DNA from: an uncultured Roseburia sp.
Lineage (GTDB): Bacteria > Bacillota > Clostridia > Lachnospirales > Lachnospiraceae
NCBI GenBank assembly: GCA_947649645.1
Contig: CANSSP010000001.1
Coordinates: forward strand, 205,116-269,115
Length of the DNA stretch: 64,000 nt
Direction of reading: 5' to 3'
The translations under genes and the position numbers were made by a program. The notes under the pieces are model-generated. The model worked only from the letters and a program-made list of their open reading frames with translations, was not told the DNA's origin and made no database searches. This document shows, piece after piece, positions 1 through 8,386 of this stretch. Positions within the stretch are counted from its first letter, which is position 1; every line of letters starts with the position of its first letter.

Positions 1-1
1 T

Positions 2-769
2 ATCTGCCTGGTTGTGGTGGGGGGCGACGGAACGGCCAACGAGGCGATAAACGGGATTGCGCAGTTTGATCGTGTGCGTTTCGGGATGATTCCGACGGGC
101 TCCGGAAATGATTTTGCGCGGGGGCTTAAGATGAAAGGGAGTCCGGTTCAGATCCTGGAAGAGATTTTAGCCTGTGTGGAGCAGGGGCCGCAGGAGGCTT
201 ACCGAATGGATCTGGGGCGGGTGTGTTTTCCCGGAGGAGAGCCGAGGCTGTTTGCGATCAGTTCGGGTGTGGGACTGGACGCGATCGTCTGTAAAAAAGC
301 GCTGCAGTCGGGAATGAAGGATTTTTTAAACCGTCTGCACCTTGGAAAACTGACCTATCTTTTCCTGACGGTGCAGTCTTTGTTTTCCATGGAAACGAGC
401 GATGCTGTCATGCGGCCCGGCAATGGCCATAAAATCCTGCACAGAAAGGCAATCTGTTTTGCCGCGATGAATTTCAGGGCGGAGGGCGGCGGTGTGCCGA
501 TGGCGCCTCTGGCGGACGCCACAGACGGAAAACTTTCCGTGTGCAGTATTTTTGGCATTCCCAGGTGGAGGACATTTTTCTGCCTGCCGCTGCTGGTGGC
601 CGCAAAGCACAGCCGCATCCGGGGATTTTCCGTCACGGACTGCGGGAAATGCGAGATCAGGCTGAAACAGAAAATGGTACTTCATGCGGATGGCGAATAC
701 TGCGGGGAGGTTTCCATGCTGCGGTTTTTCTGTCTGCCGGGGAAGCTCAGGGTGTTGCGTAAGCGGTAA
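2..769 (+). CDS. Diacylglycerol kinase family lipid kinase (5' end cut by window)
   Basis: Lipid kinase of the DAGK catalytic-domain (YegS/DgkB-like) family, which phosphorylates diacylglycerol or a related membrane lipid at the cytoplasmic face. The frame is open from the first bases of the window, so the true start lies upstream. The visible part begins inside the nucleotide-binding signature (VVGGDGTANEAING) and continues with the second hallmark, GSGNDFARG, about 25 residues later. The C-terminal half, with a HADGEY segment near the end, fits the beta-sandwich domain of this fold. About 255 residues are visible against roughly 300 for the family, so only some 40-60 residues are missing. 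The exact substrate cannot be read from the sequence. Confidence 0.88.
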   Translation: MCLVVVGGDGTANEAINGIAQFDRVRFGMIPTGSGNDFARGLKMKGSPVQILEEILACVEQGPQEAYRMDLGRVCFPGGEPRLFAISSGVGLDAIVCKKALQSGMKDFLNRLHLGKLTYLFLTVQSLFSMETSDAVMRPGNGHKILHRKAICFAAMNFRAEGGGVPMAPLADATDGKLSVCSIFGIPRWRTFFCLPLLVAAKHSRIRGFSVTDCGKCEIRLKQKMVLHADGEYCGEVSMLRFFCLPGKLRVLRKR

Positions 770-838
770 GAGGCAAGACGCGCTGCCTTCGCAAAAGCAG
801 TTTTGGAAAAATATTCGCGACCGGCATAAAAGAATCCT

Positions 839-869
839 GACATAAACGCAATGCCCTCTTCATACATTT
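839..869 (+). promoter_or_regulatory. Candidate sigma-E promoter of spoIVA
   Basis: GACATAAA (839-846) followed after 14 bases by CATACATTT (861-869) resembles the mother-cell sigma-E pattern, and spoIVA is a sigma-E gene in Bacillus. The -10 element lies inside the left arm of a long inverted repeat (851-890). This is a pattern match only. Confidence 0.4.
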
Positions 870-890
870 TACTAAGTATGGAAGGGGCAT
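851..890. repeat. Inverted repeat upstream of spoIVA
   Basis: Arms at 851-865 and 876-890 pair over 15 positions with one mismatch and a few G-T pairs, around a 10-base loop. A second perfect 7-bp hairpin (GTGTGAA/TTCACAC) follows at 893-913. No T-run follows either, so they look like operator or leader structures rather than terminators. Confidence 0.6.
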
Positions 891-985
891 CAGTGTGAAA
901 AAAATATTCACACGGCGATTTGTGTCTGCGCGCTGTCTGCCACAAAGTCGCTTATGCGCAAAAAGCAGCGCAGAAATGGGGATTT

Positions 986-2470
986 ATGGACATCAGCACA
1001 AAAAAGGAATTTGATTTATACAAAGATATCCAGAACCGCACGGGAGGGGAGATCTATCTGGGTATCGTTGGTCCGGTCCGGACAGGAAAATCCACTTTTA
1101 TCAAGCGTTTTATGGATTTGATGGTGCTTCCGTATATGGAAGATGTACATAGCAAAGAACGGACCATCGATGAGCTGCCGCAGTCTGCGCAGGGGAAGAC
1201 GATTATGACGACGGAACCGAAGTTTATCCCTAAGGATGCGGCGGAGATAAAACTGGAGGACGGGACGAAGGTAAAAGTGAGGCTGATCGACTGTGTGGGA
1301 TTTATGGTCGAAGGGGCCTCGGGACATATGGAAGGCAATGAGAAACGGATGGTAAAGACGCCGTGGTTCGACTATGAGATTCCGTTTGTGGAGGCGGCCT
1401 CGGTGGGCACGGAAAAGGTAATCAGAGATCACGCCACAATCGGGATTGTGGTGACGACAGACGGCTCCATCGGGGAGCTGGAGAGAGGCAGCTACGTCGA
1501 TGCGGAGGATAAGACGATTCAGGAGTTAAACGGTATCGGAAAGCCGTTCGTCATCGTGCTCAATTCACAGAAACCATACGGGGAAGAGGCGACGCGGCTG
1601 ACGGAAGAGCTGAAGGAAAAATACCAGACGGCGGTAATTCCGGTCAACTGCGAACAACTCAGAAAAGACGATGTTTATAAAATACTGGAGAGTATTCTGT
1701 ATGAATTTCCCGTGGTGCGGGTGGAATTTTATATCCCGAAATGGGCGGAAATGCTGGATACGGAGCATCCGATGAAGGCGGAAGTCATCAAGACGGCGTC
1801 GGATATTCTCGGCGGGATGAAAAAGACAAAAGATGTCTACGTGCAGCAATTTGTGCCGGAGCAGTATATTTCCAGAATTAAAGTAGATGAACTGGATCTG
1901 GCGTCGGGGTGTGTCAGAATCCGTATGGATATCGCGGAACAGTATTATTACGAGAATATGAGCGAGCTGGCAGGTGTGCCCATTCAGGGAGAATATGAGC
2001 TGATCGCCATGATCAAAGATCTGGCGGGGCGCAAGGAATCGTATGAGAAAGTGGCGGATGCCTTTGAGGCGGTGCAGGCCAAGGGTTACAGCGTCGTCGG
2101 GCCGGGGCTTTCCGATATCAGGATGGAAGAACCGGTTCTGATCCGCCACGGGAATAAATTCGGGGTAAAAATGAAGGCTGTATCACCGTCGATCCATATG
2201 ATCAAAGCAAACATTGAGACGGAGATTGCGCCGATCGTGGGAAGTGAAGAGCAGGCAAACGATCTGATTTCCTATATCAAAGAGGGGCAGCAGAGCGACG
2301 AGGGCGCCTGGGAGACGAATATTTTCGGAAAATCGGTCGGCGAGCTGATGGAGGATGGTATCCGCAGCAAAATATCCATGATGGATGACGAATGCCAGAT
2401 GAAACTGCAGGATACGATGCAGAAAATCGTAAACGACAGCAACGGTGGGATGGTCTGTATTATTATATGA
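986..2470 (+). CDS. spoIVA: Stage IV sporulation protein A (SpoIVA)
   Basis: Coat morphogenetic ATPase that polymerises on the outer forespore membrane and forms the base on which the spore coat assembles. The protein has 494 residues, the usual family size. A Walker A motif (GPVRTGKST, about residues 29-37) sits in the N-terminal translation-factor-like GTPase/ATPase fold, and the C-terminus ends in the short hydrophobic tail (MVCIII) typical of SpoIVA. The frame is open for another 22 codons upstream, but the ATG at 986 has a GGGGA box just ahead of it and gives the family N-terminus (MDIST). A putative sigma-E promoter lies about 120 bases upstream and a strong terminator follows. Its presence shows an endospore former. 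Confidence 0.97.
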   Translation: MDISTKKEFDLYKDIQNRTGGEIYLGIVGPVRTGKSTFIKRFMDLMVLPYMEDVHSKERTIDELPQSAQGKTIMTTEPKFIPKDAAEIKLEDGTKVKVRLIDCVGFMVEGASGHMEGNEKRMVKTPWFDYEIPFVEAASVGTEKVIRDHATIGIVVTTDGSIGELERGSYVDAEDKTIQELNGIGKPFVIVLNSQKPYGEEATRLTEELKEKYQTAVIPVNCEQLRKDDVYKILESILYEFPVVRVEFYIPKWAEMLDTEHPMKAEVIKTASDILGGMKKTKDVYVQQFVPEQYISRIKVDELDLASGCVRIRMDIAEQYYYENMSELAGVPIQGEYELIAMIKDLAGRKESYEKVADAFEAVQAKGYSVVGPGLSDIRMEEPVLIRHGNKFGVKMKAVSPSIHMIKANIETEIAPIVGSEEQANDLISYIKEGQQSDEGAWETNIFGKSVGELMEDGIRSKISMMDDECQMKLQDTMQKIVNDSNGGMVCIII

Positions 2471-2473
2471 CAG

Positions 2474-2509
2474 AAAGGGATGCGGCGAAGAGCAGGCCGC
2501 ATCCCTTTT
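2474..2509 (+). terminator. Intrinsic terminator after spoIVA
   Basis: A perfect stem AAAGGGATGCGGC / GCCGCATCCCTTT with a 9-base loop ends in a short T-run, directly after the spoIVA stop codon and before the convergent minus-strand gene. Confidence 0.85.
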
Positions 2510-2532
2510 GTATGTGTCCGGCAGCGCACATT

Positions 2533-3093
2533 TTAAGGCTCCTTTTCGTCCTCTTTTTCCTGTGGAAGCGACTGGTATTTGTCGGATTGCTGATATTCGT
2601 CCATCACTTTCTGGAAGGCCGCGACGAGATATTCTTTCATCGGGTCTTCCTCTGAGACAGAAGAGAGGGCGTCTGTGTAGACTTCGAGTGCTTCTTCCTT
2701 TGAGGTGCAGCCTGCAAGACGGTTTTCAAGGGAATCGCGCATCATCTGTACGCGGGCAGCCTGCTGGTAGAGTACAGGGTCTTCCGCCTGCAGAAAACGC
2801 ATTTCCTCTCCGCTGAGCTTTTCACCATTTTTTAATTTTGCGAGAATATGTGCAAGGTATTCTTTTTTTTCTTCCTCCGTCATGCCGCACGCGGGGCTTA
2901 ACAGTTCCGAGATACTTTTTGCGACGGTGAAGCTGTCGAGCGCGCCTCTGGTGCCGGCGGCGCTTTCCGTCTGCGATCTTTTCCGGCCGAAATTGCAGGA
3001 AGCCAGATTCTGGGAAATTCGTTCTGCGGCGGAACGCTTGTCTCTTTCGGGGTGGAGCGCCCGCGATAAACCAGAAAAACAGGGTGTGTGCAT
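2533..3093 (-). CDS. Hypothetical protein, acidic C-terminus
   Basis: An unrecognised protein of 186 residues. The reading frame has a strong Shine-Dalgarno sequence (AAAGGAGGA) that lies inside the last codons of the upstream SGNH hydrolase gene, so the two genes form a tightly coupled minus-strand operon. The C-terminal two-thirds look helical and highly charged and end in an E/K/D-rich tail. The N-terminal 60 residues are basic and low in complexity. There is no signal peptide or membrane segment. An internal start is possible, since the N-terminal part has poor protein character, but the ribosome site supports the start at 3093. No function can be assigned. Confidence 0.65.
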   Translation of the reverse strand: MHTPCFSGLSRALHPERDKRSAAERISQNLASCNFGRKRSQTESAAGTRGALDSFTVAKSISELLSPACGMTEEEKKEYLAHILAKLKNGEKLSGEEMRFLQAEDPVLYQQAARVQMMRDSLENRLAGCTSKEEALEVYTDALSSVSEEDPMKEYLVAAFQKVMDEYQQSDKYQSLPQEKEDEKEP

Positions 3094-3107
3094 CGTTGAT
3101 TCCTCCT

Positions 3108-4283
3108 TTATCTGAAAAGCTCTTCCGGCACGGCGTATGCCATCTGGCGATATGCCGCTTTGCTGGGATGCAGATGATCTCCGCTGTCAAAACCCTCTCT
3201 GAATGCGGAAGGTTTTTTTTCGTCCCGCACAGCCAGATCAAAATCGATACATCCGTCCGCATCCTTTGTGGAACGCATCCACTCGTTGACCTCGCAGCGG
3301 AGTTTCTCACGGAAGGGGGCGTAGGTACGCCAGCCGTAAATCGGCAGAAGGGTTCCGAGCCAGACTTTTAAACCCATCCGGTGCGCTTCACCGGCGTACC
3401 AGGATAACCCGTCGATCAGCTCCGCTGCGGTCGGAAGATCGCTCATCGGCCGGAACGGGTTTACGTTGGTGCCGACAGGGTGGATAATATCGTTGATCCC
3501 CTGCTGGATGATGACAAGGTCTGCTCCGGCAGTCGGGATCTCGTGCGCGAAGCGGTTTTTTCCTTTTAGTCCATAGGAAGCATAGGTGATACAGTCGTAT
3601 TGCCGCAGAATCCGGGTCCCGCTGGCGGCGCGCCTTATCACCGATGTGTGGCAATATCCTTCCTCACGCAGCCGTAAAGAAAGTTCGTCCGGCCATGCCT
3701 GTGCCGTGATGGAATCGCCGTAACAGACGATGGAATGGTTTTCGTCTGAGGTCAGGATATCGATGCTGCTCAGAAAATAAAACCAGCTTGTCGTTTTGGT
3801 TTCGTCGGCCGGAAGCGCTGCGGCAGAAAGCTGGTTTCCCAGTGAGAAGAAGCCTTTGGAGAGCGGGCCGGTGATCAGCACTGCGGACTGCATCCGTGTG
3901 AAATCGGAAAAATAGATGCTGACGCACAGGGTTGATGCTGCGGAAACATTTAAGGAGACGGCGTCGCTTGTGACGCGTTCTCCAGCCGCAATGGTGACGG
4001 AGGACGCACCCGAAAAAGTGATATCGGCAAGCGTTTCGGGGGCGATGGGACAGTCCGGACTCATTTTTGTGGTTACGTCGGCGGGAGAGACGGCTGCCGT
4101 CGCTCCGGAGATGGTGACTGCCTCGCTCCCACAGTAGTTGTCAAAAGTGAATCTGACTGCATCACCGGAAAACGGTGCGTAGACGGGGTAGCGCAGCGTG
4201 ATATTTTTTGCGTAGCTTTCGGGGCGGTGTTCTGCGACGGAGACCGCGTTTCCCCACATGGAAACCCATTTTGTGTTGTTCAT
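3108..4283 (-). CDS. SGNH/GDSL hydrolase family protein
   Basis: A probable esterase or carbohydrate acetyl-esterase of the SGNH hydrolase fold. The C-terminal half carries the family blocks: GDSIT with the nucleophile serine (about residues 189-193), a QQGINDI segment corresponding to block III, and GDHLHPS near the C-terminus with the Asp/His pair of block V. The first 170 residues look like a beta-rich domain, similar in layout to two-domain carbohydrate esterases (CE2-like), which suggests action on a decorated glycan. There is no clear signal peptide, so it may be cytoplasmic. The gene is followed within a few bases by the small hypothetical gene at 2533-3093. The substrate is unknown. 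Confidence 0.85.
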   Translation of the reverse strand: MNNTKWVSMWGNAVSVAEHRPESYAKNITLRYPVYAPFSGDAVRFTFDNYCGSEAVTISGATAAVSPADVTTKMSPDCPIAPETLADITFSGASSVTIAAGERVTSDAVSLNVSAASTLCVSIYFSDFTRMQSAVLITGPLSKGFFSLGNQLSAAALPADETKTTSWFYFLSSIDILTSDENHSIVCYGDSITAQAWPDELSLRLREEGYCHTSVIRRAASGTRILRQYDCITYASYGLKGKNRFAHEIPTAGADLVIIQQGINDIIHPVGTNVNPFRPMSDLPTAAELIDGLSWYAGEAHRMGLKVWLGTLLPIYGWRTYAPFREKLRCEVNEWMRSTKDADGCIDFDLAVRDEKKPSAFREGFDSGDHLHPSKAAYRQMAYAVPEELFR

Positions 4284-4411
4284 ATGTACGTATCCTTTTC
4301 TGTCTTTTCTATAAATAGATATGGTGCTGAGGCAAAAAGCATTGTGGATGCGCTTATGCCATTCTGCTCCTTATATTATTATATCGGACAGTGAGAAAAA
4401 TTTCCAGAGTC

Positions 4412-4440
4412 TTGCCCTTTTTCCCGGAAATTGCTATAAT
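4412..4440 (+). promoter_or_regulatory. Sigma-A promoter for the 4.5-8.2 kb gene set
   Basis: TTGCCC (4412-4417), a 17-base spacer and a perfect TATAAT (4435-4440) lie about 70 bases before the first gene of the plus-strand cluster. Confidence 0.65.
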
Positions 4441-4511
4441 ACTATGCAATGTTATCATGCGGTGCTGCCACGCAGCCCTGTTATTGTAAGTCTGAAAGAG
4501 AGGAAATCCCG

Positions 4512-4835
4512 ATGAGAGGAATGAAAAAAGGGAAGAGAAATATACTGCTGCTTTTTCTGGTGATTGCCGCCGCGATTGCAGTGATGCTGGTGTCGATTCT
4601 GGCGTTGAGAGTTCCGGCGTCCGTGGTCTGTGCGATTATGCTGATCGAAGCAGCGCTGGTTTTGTGCATGCGGAATGTACCGGTCTGGCTTCACGGACTT
4701 TTGATGATCGGACAGGTTGTGGCGGGAGTGGCGGTCAGAAATACCATGTTTATGATCTTATGCGCGGTGTTTTACCTGTTCGGGATCCTGATGCTTGACC
4801 TGACGAAGGACGAGCGGAAAGGCGGTGCGGCGTGA
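4512..4835 (+). CDS. Small multi-pass membrane protein
   Basis: An unrecognised protein of 107 residues with a basic N-terminus (MRGMKKGKRN) followed by three or four hydrophobic segments that fill almost the whole chain, and a charged tail (DLTKDERKGG). The start at ATG 4512 was chosen because AGAGAGGAAA lies just upstream. The frame is open further 5' but without protein character. Its stop codon overlaps the start of the following glycosyltransferase gene by four bases, so the two are translationally coupled. A role in envelope or surface glycan work is possible from that neighbour but is only inference. Confidence 0.75.
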   Translation: MRGMKKGKRNILLLFLVIAAAIAVMLVSILALRVPASVVCAIMLIEAALVLCMRNVPVWLHGLLMIGQVVAGVAVRNTMFMILCAVFYLFGILMLDLTKDERKGGAA

Positions 4836-6088
4836 CGGAAGTTCTGATTTTCTGTTCGCGGGAGATCTGTTATCTGTCGGGCAATTTTTTTGCAAATCAG
4901 ATCGGCGCAGCGTTCGAGGAGCTTGGAATCGGGGCAAAGGTCTGTGAACTGTCAGAGGAGCGTTCCCTGGAAGAGCAGTTAGAGCCGCTGATCGGGCCGG
5001 AATACCGCCTGATTCTCGATTTTAATTCCAGGCTGCCGCGGATGGTGATGGAGGATGGGAGGCCGTATCTGGACAGGTTAAACGGCCCGTTTTTTGATTA
5101 TATTCTGGATCACCCGCTGTTTCACTATAATGGTCTGACGACGGAGACGGAAAATATGCGTGTGATCGTGCCCGACGAGGCGCATGCGGCCTATGTGAGG
5201 CGGTATCATCCGCAGATAAAGAGCGTACATATGCTTCCGCTCGGAGGTACGCGGGCATTGTCCGCGCGTGGGAGCGATAAGGCCGCAGAAGGGCAAGAAA
5301 AGACGGGTACGGCGAAAAGCTGCCGTGTCTTCTTTCCGGGTACTTTTGATACGCCCGATGCGGTATACCGGCTCGTACAGGAGGCGTCCGGGCCCGTAAA
5401 GCGCGCGATGCAGGAGCTGATTGACATGCGGCTCGCCGAGCCGCTGCTCCCGATGGAAGAGGCATATGAGCGTTATCTTGCCGGGCGGCAGATAACGCTC
5501 TCCGACGGGGAGTTTGCACTTTCGATGAACGCGATGTATCCGGTGGACGCCTATATCAGGGATTCCTTCCGCAAAGCAGCGGTTGACGCGCTGCTTTCCG
5601 CGCGGATTCCTGTGACGGTGATGGGGGAGGGATGGGAGAAATACCATGCTCCGGACGAGCGATGCCTTAAACGGGAGAGGGGCGTTTTGTTCGGTCTTTC
5701 CTTTGAACGGATTGCGCGGGAGGAGATTCTGCTGAATGTCGCTCCGATTTTTAACCGGGGAATGCATGACCGGATTGTGGCCGGGATGGCAAATGAGACG
5801 GTGGTTCTGACGGATGAAAATCCGTATCTGAGGCGACGCTTTCCAGACAAAGAGACACTTGCATTTTATTCCCTGCGCGATATGGACACGTTGTGTGATA
5901 CGGCGGCGCGGCTGATGGAGGATGGGGCGCGGCGGGAGCGGATGGCGCGGCGTGCTTATCATGAATTTCTCGCACACGATACCTGGAAATGCCGGGCGCG
6001 TCAGATACTGGAGTGGACGGGGCGCGGCGAAGAAGGAACGGCGTGCGGGACAGGCGTGTCCGCCGTGCAGGAAGGAGGAGGCCGGTGA
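4832..6088 (+). CDS. Glycosyltransferase family protein (CgeB-like layout)
   Basis: A protein of 418 residues with two Rossmann-like halves. The N-terminal half starts with a beta-strand pattern (TEVLIFCSREICYLSG) and the C-terminal 120 residues match the glycosyl-transferase-1 type domain seen in CgeB/DUF3880 proteins: a GMHDRIVAGMANETVVLTDENP block that reads as the sugar-nucleotide region, then a helical end (RRAYHEFLAHDTW). It probably transfers a sugar to a surface or spore-associated acceptor; donor and acceptor are unknown. It overlaps the small membrane protein gene by four bases upstream and the GTG of queH by four bases downstream, so the three are read from one transcript. Confidence 0.75.
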   Translation: MTEVLIFCSREICYLSGNFFANQIGAAFEELGIGAKVCELSEERSLEEQLEPLIGPEYRLILDFNSRLPRMVMEDGRPYLDRLNGPFFDYILDHPLFHYNGLTTETENMRVIVPDEAHAAYVRRYHPQIKSVHMLPLGGTRALSARGSDKAAEGQEKTGTAKSCRVFFPGTFDTPDAVYRLVQEASGPVKRAMQELIDMRLAEPLLPMEEAYERYLAGRQITLSDGEFALSMNAMYPVDAYIRDSFRKAAVDALLSARIPVTVMGEGWEKYHAPDERCLKRERGVLFGLSFERIAREEILLNVAPIFNRGMHDRIVAGMANETVVLTDENPYLRRRFPDKETLAFYSLRDMDTLCDTAARLMEDGARRERMARRAYHEFLAHDTWKCRARQILEWTGRGEEGTACGTGVSAVQEGGGR

Positions 6089-6756
6089 GGCAGAATTATC
6101 AGAAAAAACTCGAAGCGACGCTGGCGGAGATCGTGCGGGAGGAAAAAGTGCCGACGCTGCTGCTGCACAGCTGTTGTGCGCCATGCAGTTCTTATTGTCT
6201 GGAATACCTGTCACAGTATTTCAGGATCATTCTGTTTTACTACAATCCCAATATCTACCCGCGCGCGGAATACGAGATGCGCGTGAAAGAACAGCAGGAG
6301 TTTATCCGGCGGCTTCCGGTGCGTTATCCCGTTTCATTTGTGGAAGGCACTTATGATACAGAACGGTTTTATGCGGCGGCAAAGGGACATGAGGACGATA
6401 AAGAGGGCGGGGAGCGCTGTATGCGCTGTTATGCGCTGCGGCTGAAAGAGGCGGCGGAGGCGGCGCTGCGGCTTCGGGCGGACTATTTTACGACGACGCT
6501 CTCCATCAGTCCCCGGAAAGACGCAGAAAGTCTGAATCAGATCGGGGAGCGGCTTGCCGTGGAATACGGCGTATCGTATCTATGTTCCGATTTTAAGAAG
6601 AAAAATGGTTATCTGCGGTCTGTGGAGCTGTCGCGGGAGTATGGAATGTACCGTCAGGACTATTGCGGCTGTGTGTTTTCCATGCGGCAGAGAGCGGCGG
6701 GTGGCGCGGAAAGTAAAAGCGGAGAGCACAGTCAGGATAAGAGAGGAGAATCAGTT
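6085..6756 (+). CDS. queH: Epoxyqueuosine reductase QueH, no stop before argH
   Basis: QueH (formerly DUF208) reduces epoxyqueuosine to queuosine in tRNA, the last step of queuosine synthesis, with an iron-sulfur centre. The cysteine pattern is complete: HSCCAPC near residues 25-31, a GGERCMRC segment in the middle, and DYCGC near the end. It starts at GTG 6085, which overlaps the TGA of the glycosyltransferase gene and has a strong GGAGGAGG site 5 bases upstream. The QueH domain ends around residue 200, but the frame stays open through a hydrophilic linker of about 20 residues and enters argH with no stop. It is therefore either the first half of a 691-residue fusion or a reading frame that uses the argH stop. 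Confidence 0.85.
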
Positions 6757-8160
6757 ATGGCACAGTTATGGGGGGGACGGTTTACCGGTAAGACCGATCA
6801 GCTTGTCTACAATTTCAATGCTTCGATTGCGTTTGATCAGAAGTTTTATAAGCAGGATATCATGGGGAGTATCGCTCATGTCACGATGCTGGGAAAACAG
6901 GGGATTCTTGCGGAGGAAGAGGCGCGGGCGATGGTGCGGTGTCTGAAGGAAATTGAATCCGATGTGGAGGAAGGGCGGCTTGCGATTTCACCGGAGTACG
7001 AAGACATTCACAGTTTCGTGGAGGCGGAGCTGATAAAGCGTCTCGGCGACACCGGAAAGAAGCTGCACACGGGGCGCAGCAGAAACGATCAGGTTGCGCT
7101 GGATATGCGCCTTTATACCAGGCGGCAGGTCTGCGAGACGGACGCGCTTCTGCGGGAGCTTCTGGAGACGATTCTGGCGATTATGGAGGAGCATACGCAG
7201 ACGATCATGCCAGGGTTTACGCATCTGCAGAAGGCGCAGCCGGTGACGCTGGCGCATCATCTGGGGGCGTATTTTGAGATGTTTAAGAGAGACCGCCTGC
7301 GCTTTGCCGATATTTACGAGAGGATGAATTACTGTCCGCTCGGGTCCGGAGCCCTTGCCGGTACCACATACCCGCTCGACAGAGACGAAACAGCCCGGCT
7401 TCTGGGATTTTACGGGCCTGCGTTAAACAGCATGGACGGCGTTTCCGACCGGGATTATCTGATTGAATTTCTCTCTGCCTGTGCCACGGTCATGATGCAT
7501 CTGAGCCGTTTTTCAGAGGAAATCATTATCTGGAATTGTGACGAGTACCGGTTTGTGGAGATTGACGATGCGTACAGCACAGGCAGCAGTATTATGCCGC
7601 AGAAAAAAAATCCCGATATCGCGGAACTGGTGCGCGGGAAAACAGGCCGTGTTTACGGCGCGCTTCTGTCACTGCTCACCACAATGAAAGGCATTCCGCT
7701 CGCCTACAACAAAGACATGCAGGAGGATAAGGAGCTCTCTTTTGACGCGATGGATACGGTCAAAGGCTGTATCGCGCTGTTTCGCGGGATGCTCGCCACG
7801 ATGAAATTTAACTGTGAGAGGATGCGCGCTTCGGCCAGCCGCGGCTTTACAAATGCCACGGACGCGGCGGACTATCTGGTGAATCATGGCGTGCCCTTCA
7901 GGGACGCGCACGGCATAGTGGGAAAGATCGTACTCTTTTGCATTGAAAAAGGCATTGCGATCGAGGATATGAGCCTTGCCCAGCTGCAGGCGGTAAGTCC
8001 GGTGTTTAAAGAGGATATCTATGAGGCCATTTCGATGGAGACCTGCATCAACCGGCGTCTTACGACGGGTGCGCCGGGAAAAGAGGCGATGGAGCGGGCG
8101 ATTGCGGCCGGAAAAGAATATTTAAACACATACCCTGCTCTTAGGGAGGAAATTGTGTAA
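6757..8160 (+). CDS. argH: Argininosuccinate lyase
   Basis: Splits argininosuccinate to arginine and fumarate, the last step of arginine synthesis. From ATG 6757 the protein has 467 residues, the normal family size, and starts with the conserved MAQLWGGRF. The fumarase/aspartase superfamily signature GSSIMPQKKNPD lies at about residue 280, and the TGRSRNDQ and THLQ(K)AQP motifs are present. A Shine-Dalgarno-like GAGAGGAGA lies 7 bases before the ATG, which supports independent initiation. The same frame is open upstream through queH (6085), so part or all of the product may be a QueH-ArgH fusion. No other arginine gene is nearby. Confidence 0.95.
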   Translation: MAQLWGGRFTGKTDQLVYNFNASIAFDQKFYKQDIMGSIAHVTMLGKQGILAEEEARAMVRCLKEIESDVEEGRLAISPEYEDIHSFVEAELIKRLGDTGKKLHTGRSRNDQVALDMRLYTRRQVCETDALLRELLETILAIMEEHTQTIMPGFTHLQKAQPVTLAHHLGAYFEMFKRDRLRFADIYERMNYCPLGSGALAGTTYPLDRDETARLLGFYGPALNSMDGVSDRDYLIEFLSACATVMMHLSRFSEEIIIWNCDEYRFVEIDDAYSTGSSIMPQKKNPDIAELVRGKTGRVYGALLSLLTTMKGIPLAYNKDMQEDKELSFDAMDTVKGCIALFRGMLATMKFNCERMRASASRGFTNATDAADYLVNHGVPFRDAHGIVGKIVLFCIEKGIAIEDMSLAQLQAVSPVFKEDIYEAISMETCINRRLTTGAPGKEAMERAIAAGKEYLNTYPALREEIV

Positions 8161-8211
8161 TTCCCATAAGGCAGACCGGAAAAGGGAGACAAAGTTCTAT
8201 GAATTACGACA

Positions 8212-8240
8212 TTGCTTTTTTCGTTAAAAAGGCATAAGAT
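8212..8240 (+). promoter_or_regulatory. Candidate promoter of asd
   Basis: TTGCTT (8212-8217), 17 bases, TAAGAT (8235-8240). The 226-base gap between argH and asd also contains a GC-rich hairpin (about 8291-8325, CAGAATCCCGC pairing with GCGGGGACGGTCTG). I saw no lysine-riboswitch core. Confidence 0.4.
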
Positions 8241-8386
8241 ATTTGTGATAAAGACATTTGTTTGCTGCGCGCGGACAAGGCGGCGCCAGACAGAATCCCG
8301 CACAATGGCAGCGGGGACGGTCTGTGCAATTTTAACCCTTGCGGGCAGCGAAAAACAAAATTTCGAAGATGTGAGGAGAAAAGCAG

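Noticed and set aside
920..985. N-terminal extension of SpoIVA from 920
   Set aside because: The ATG at 986 has a ribosome site and gives the family start; the extension contains basic, non-conserved residues.
5078..6214. Long minus-strand open frame (378 codons)
   Set aside because: It is antisense to the glycosyltransferase and queH genes, has low-complexity arginine/proline-rich composition, and has no ribosome site. It is a shadow of GC-rich coding sequence.
8161..8386. Lysine riboswitch ahead of asd
   Set aside because: The 226-base gap has a hairpin and a possible promoter but is too short and lacks the conserved lysine-riboswitch core.
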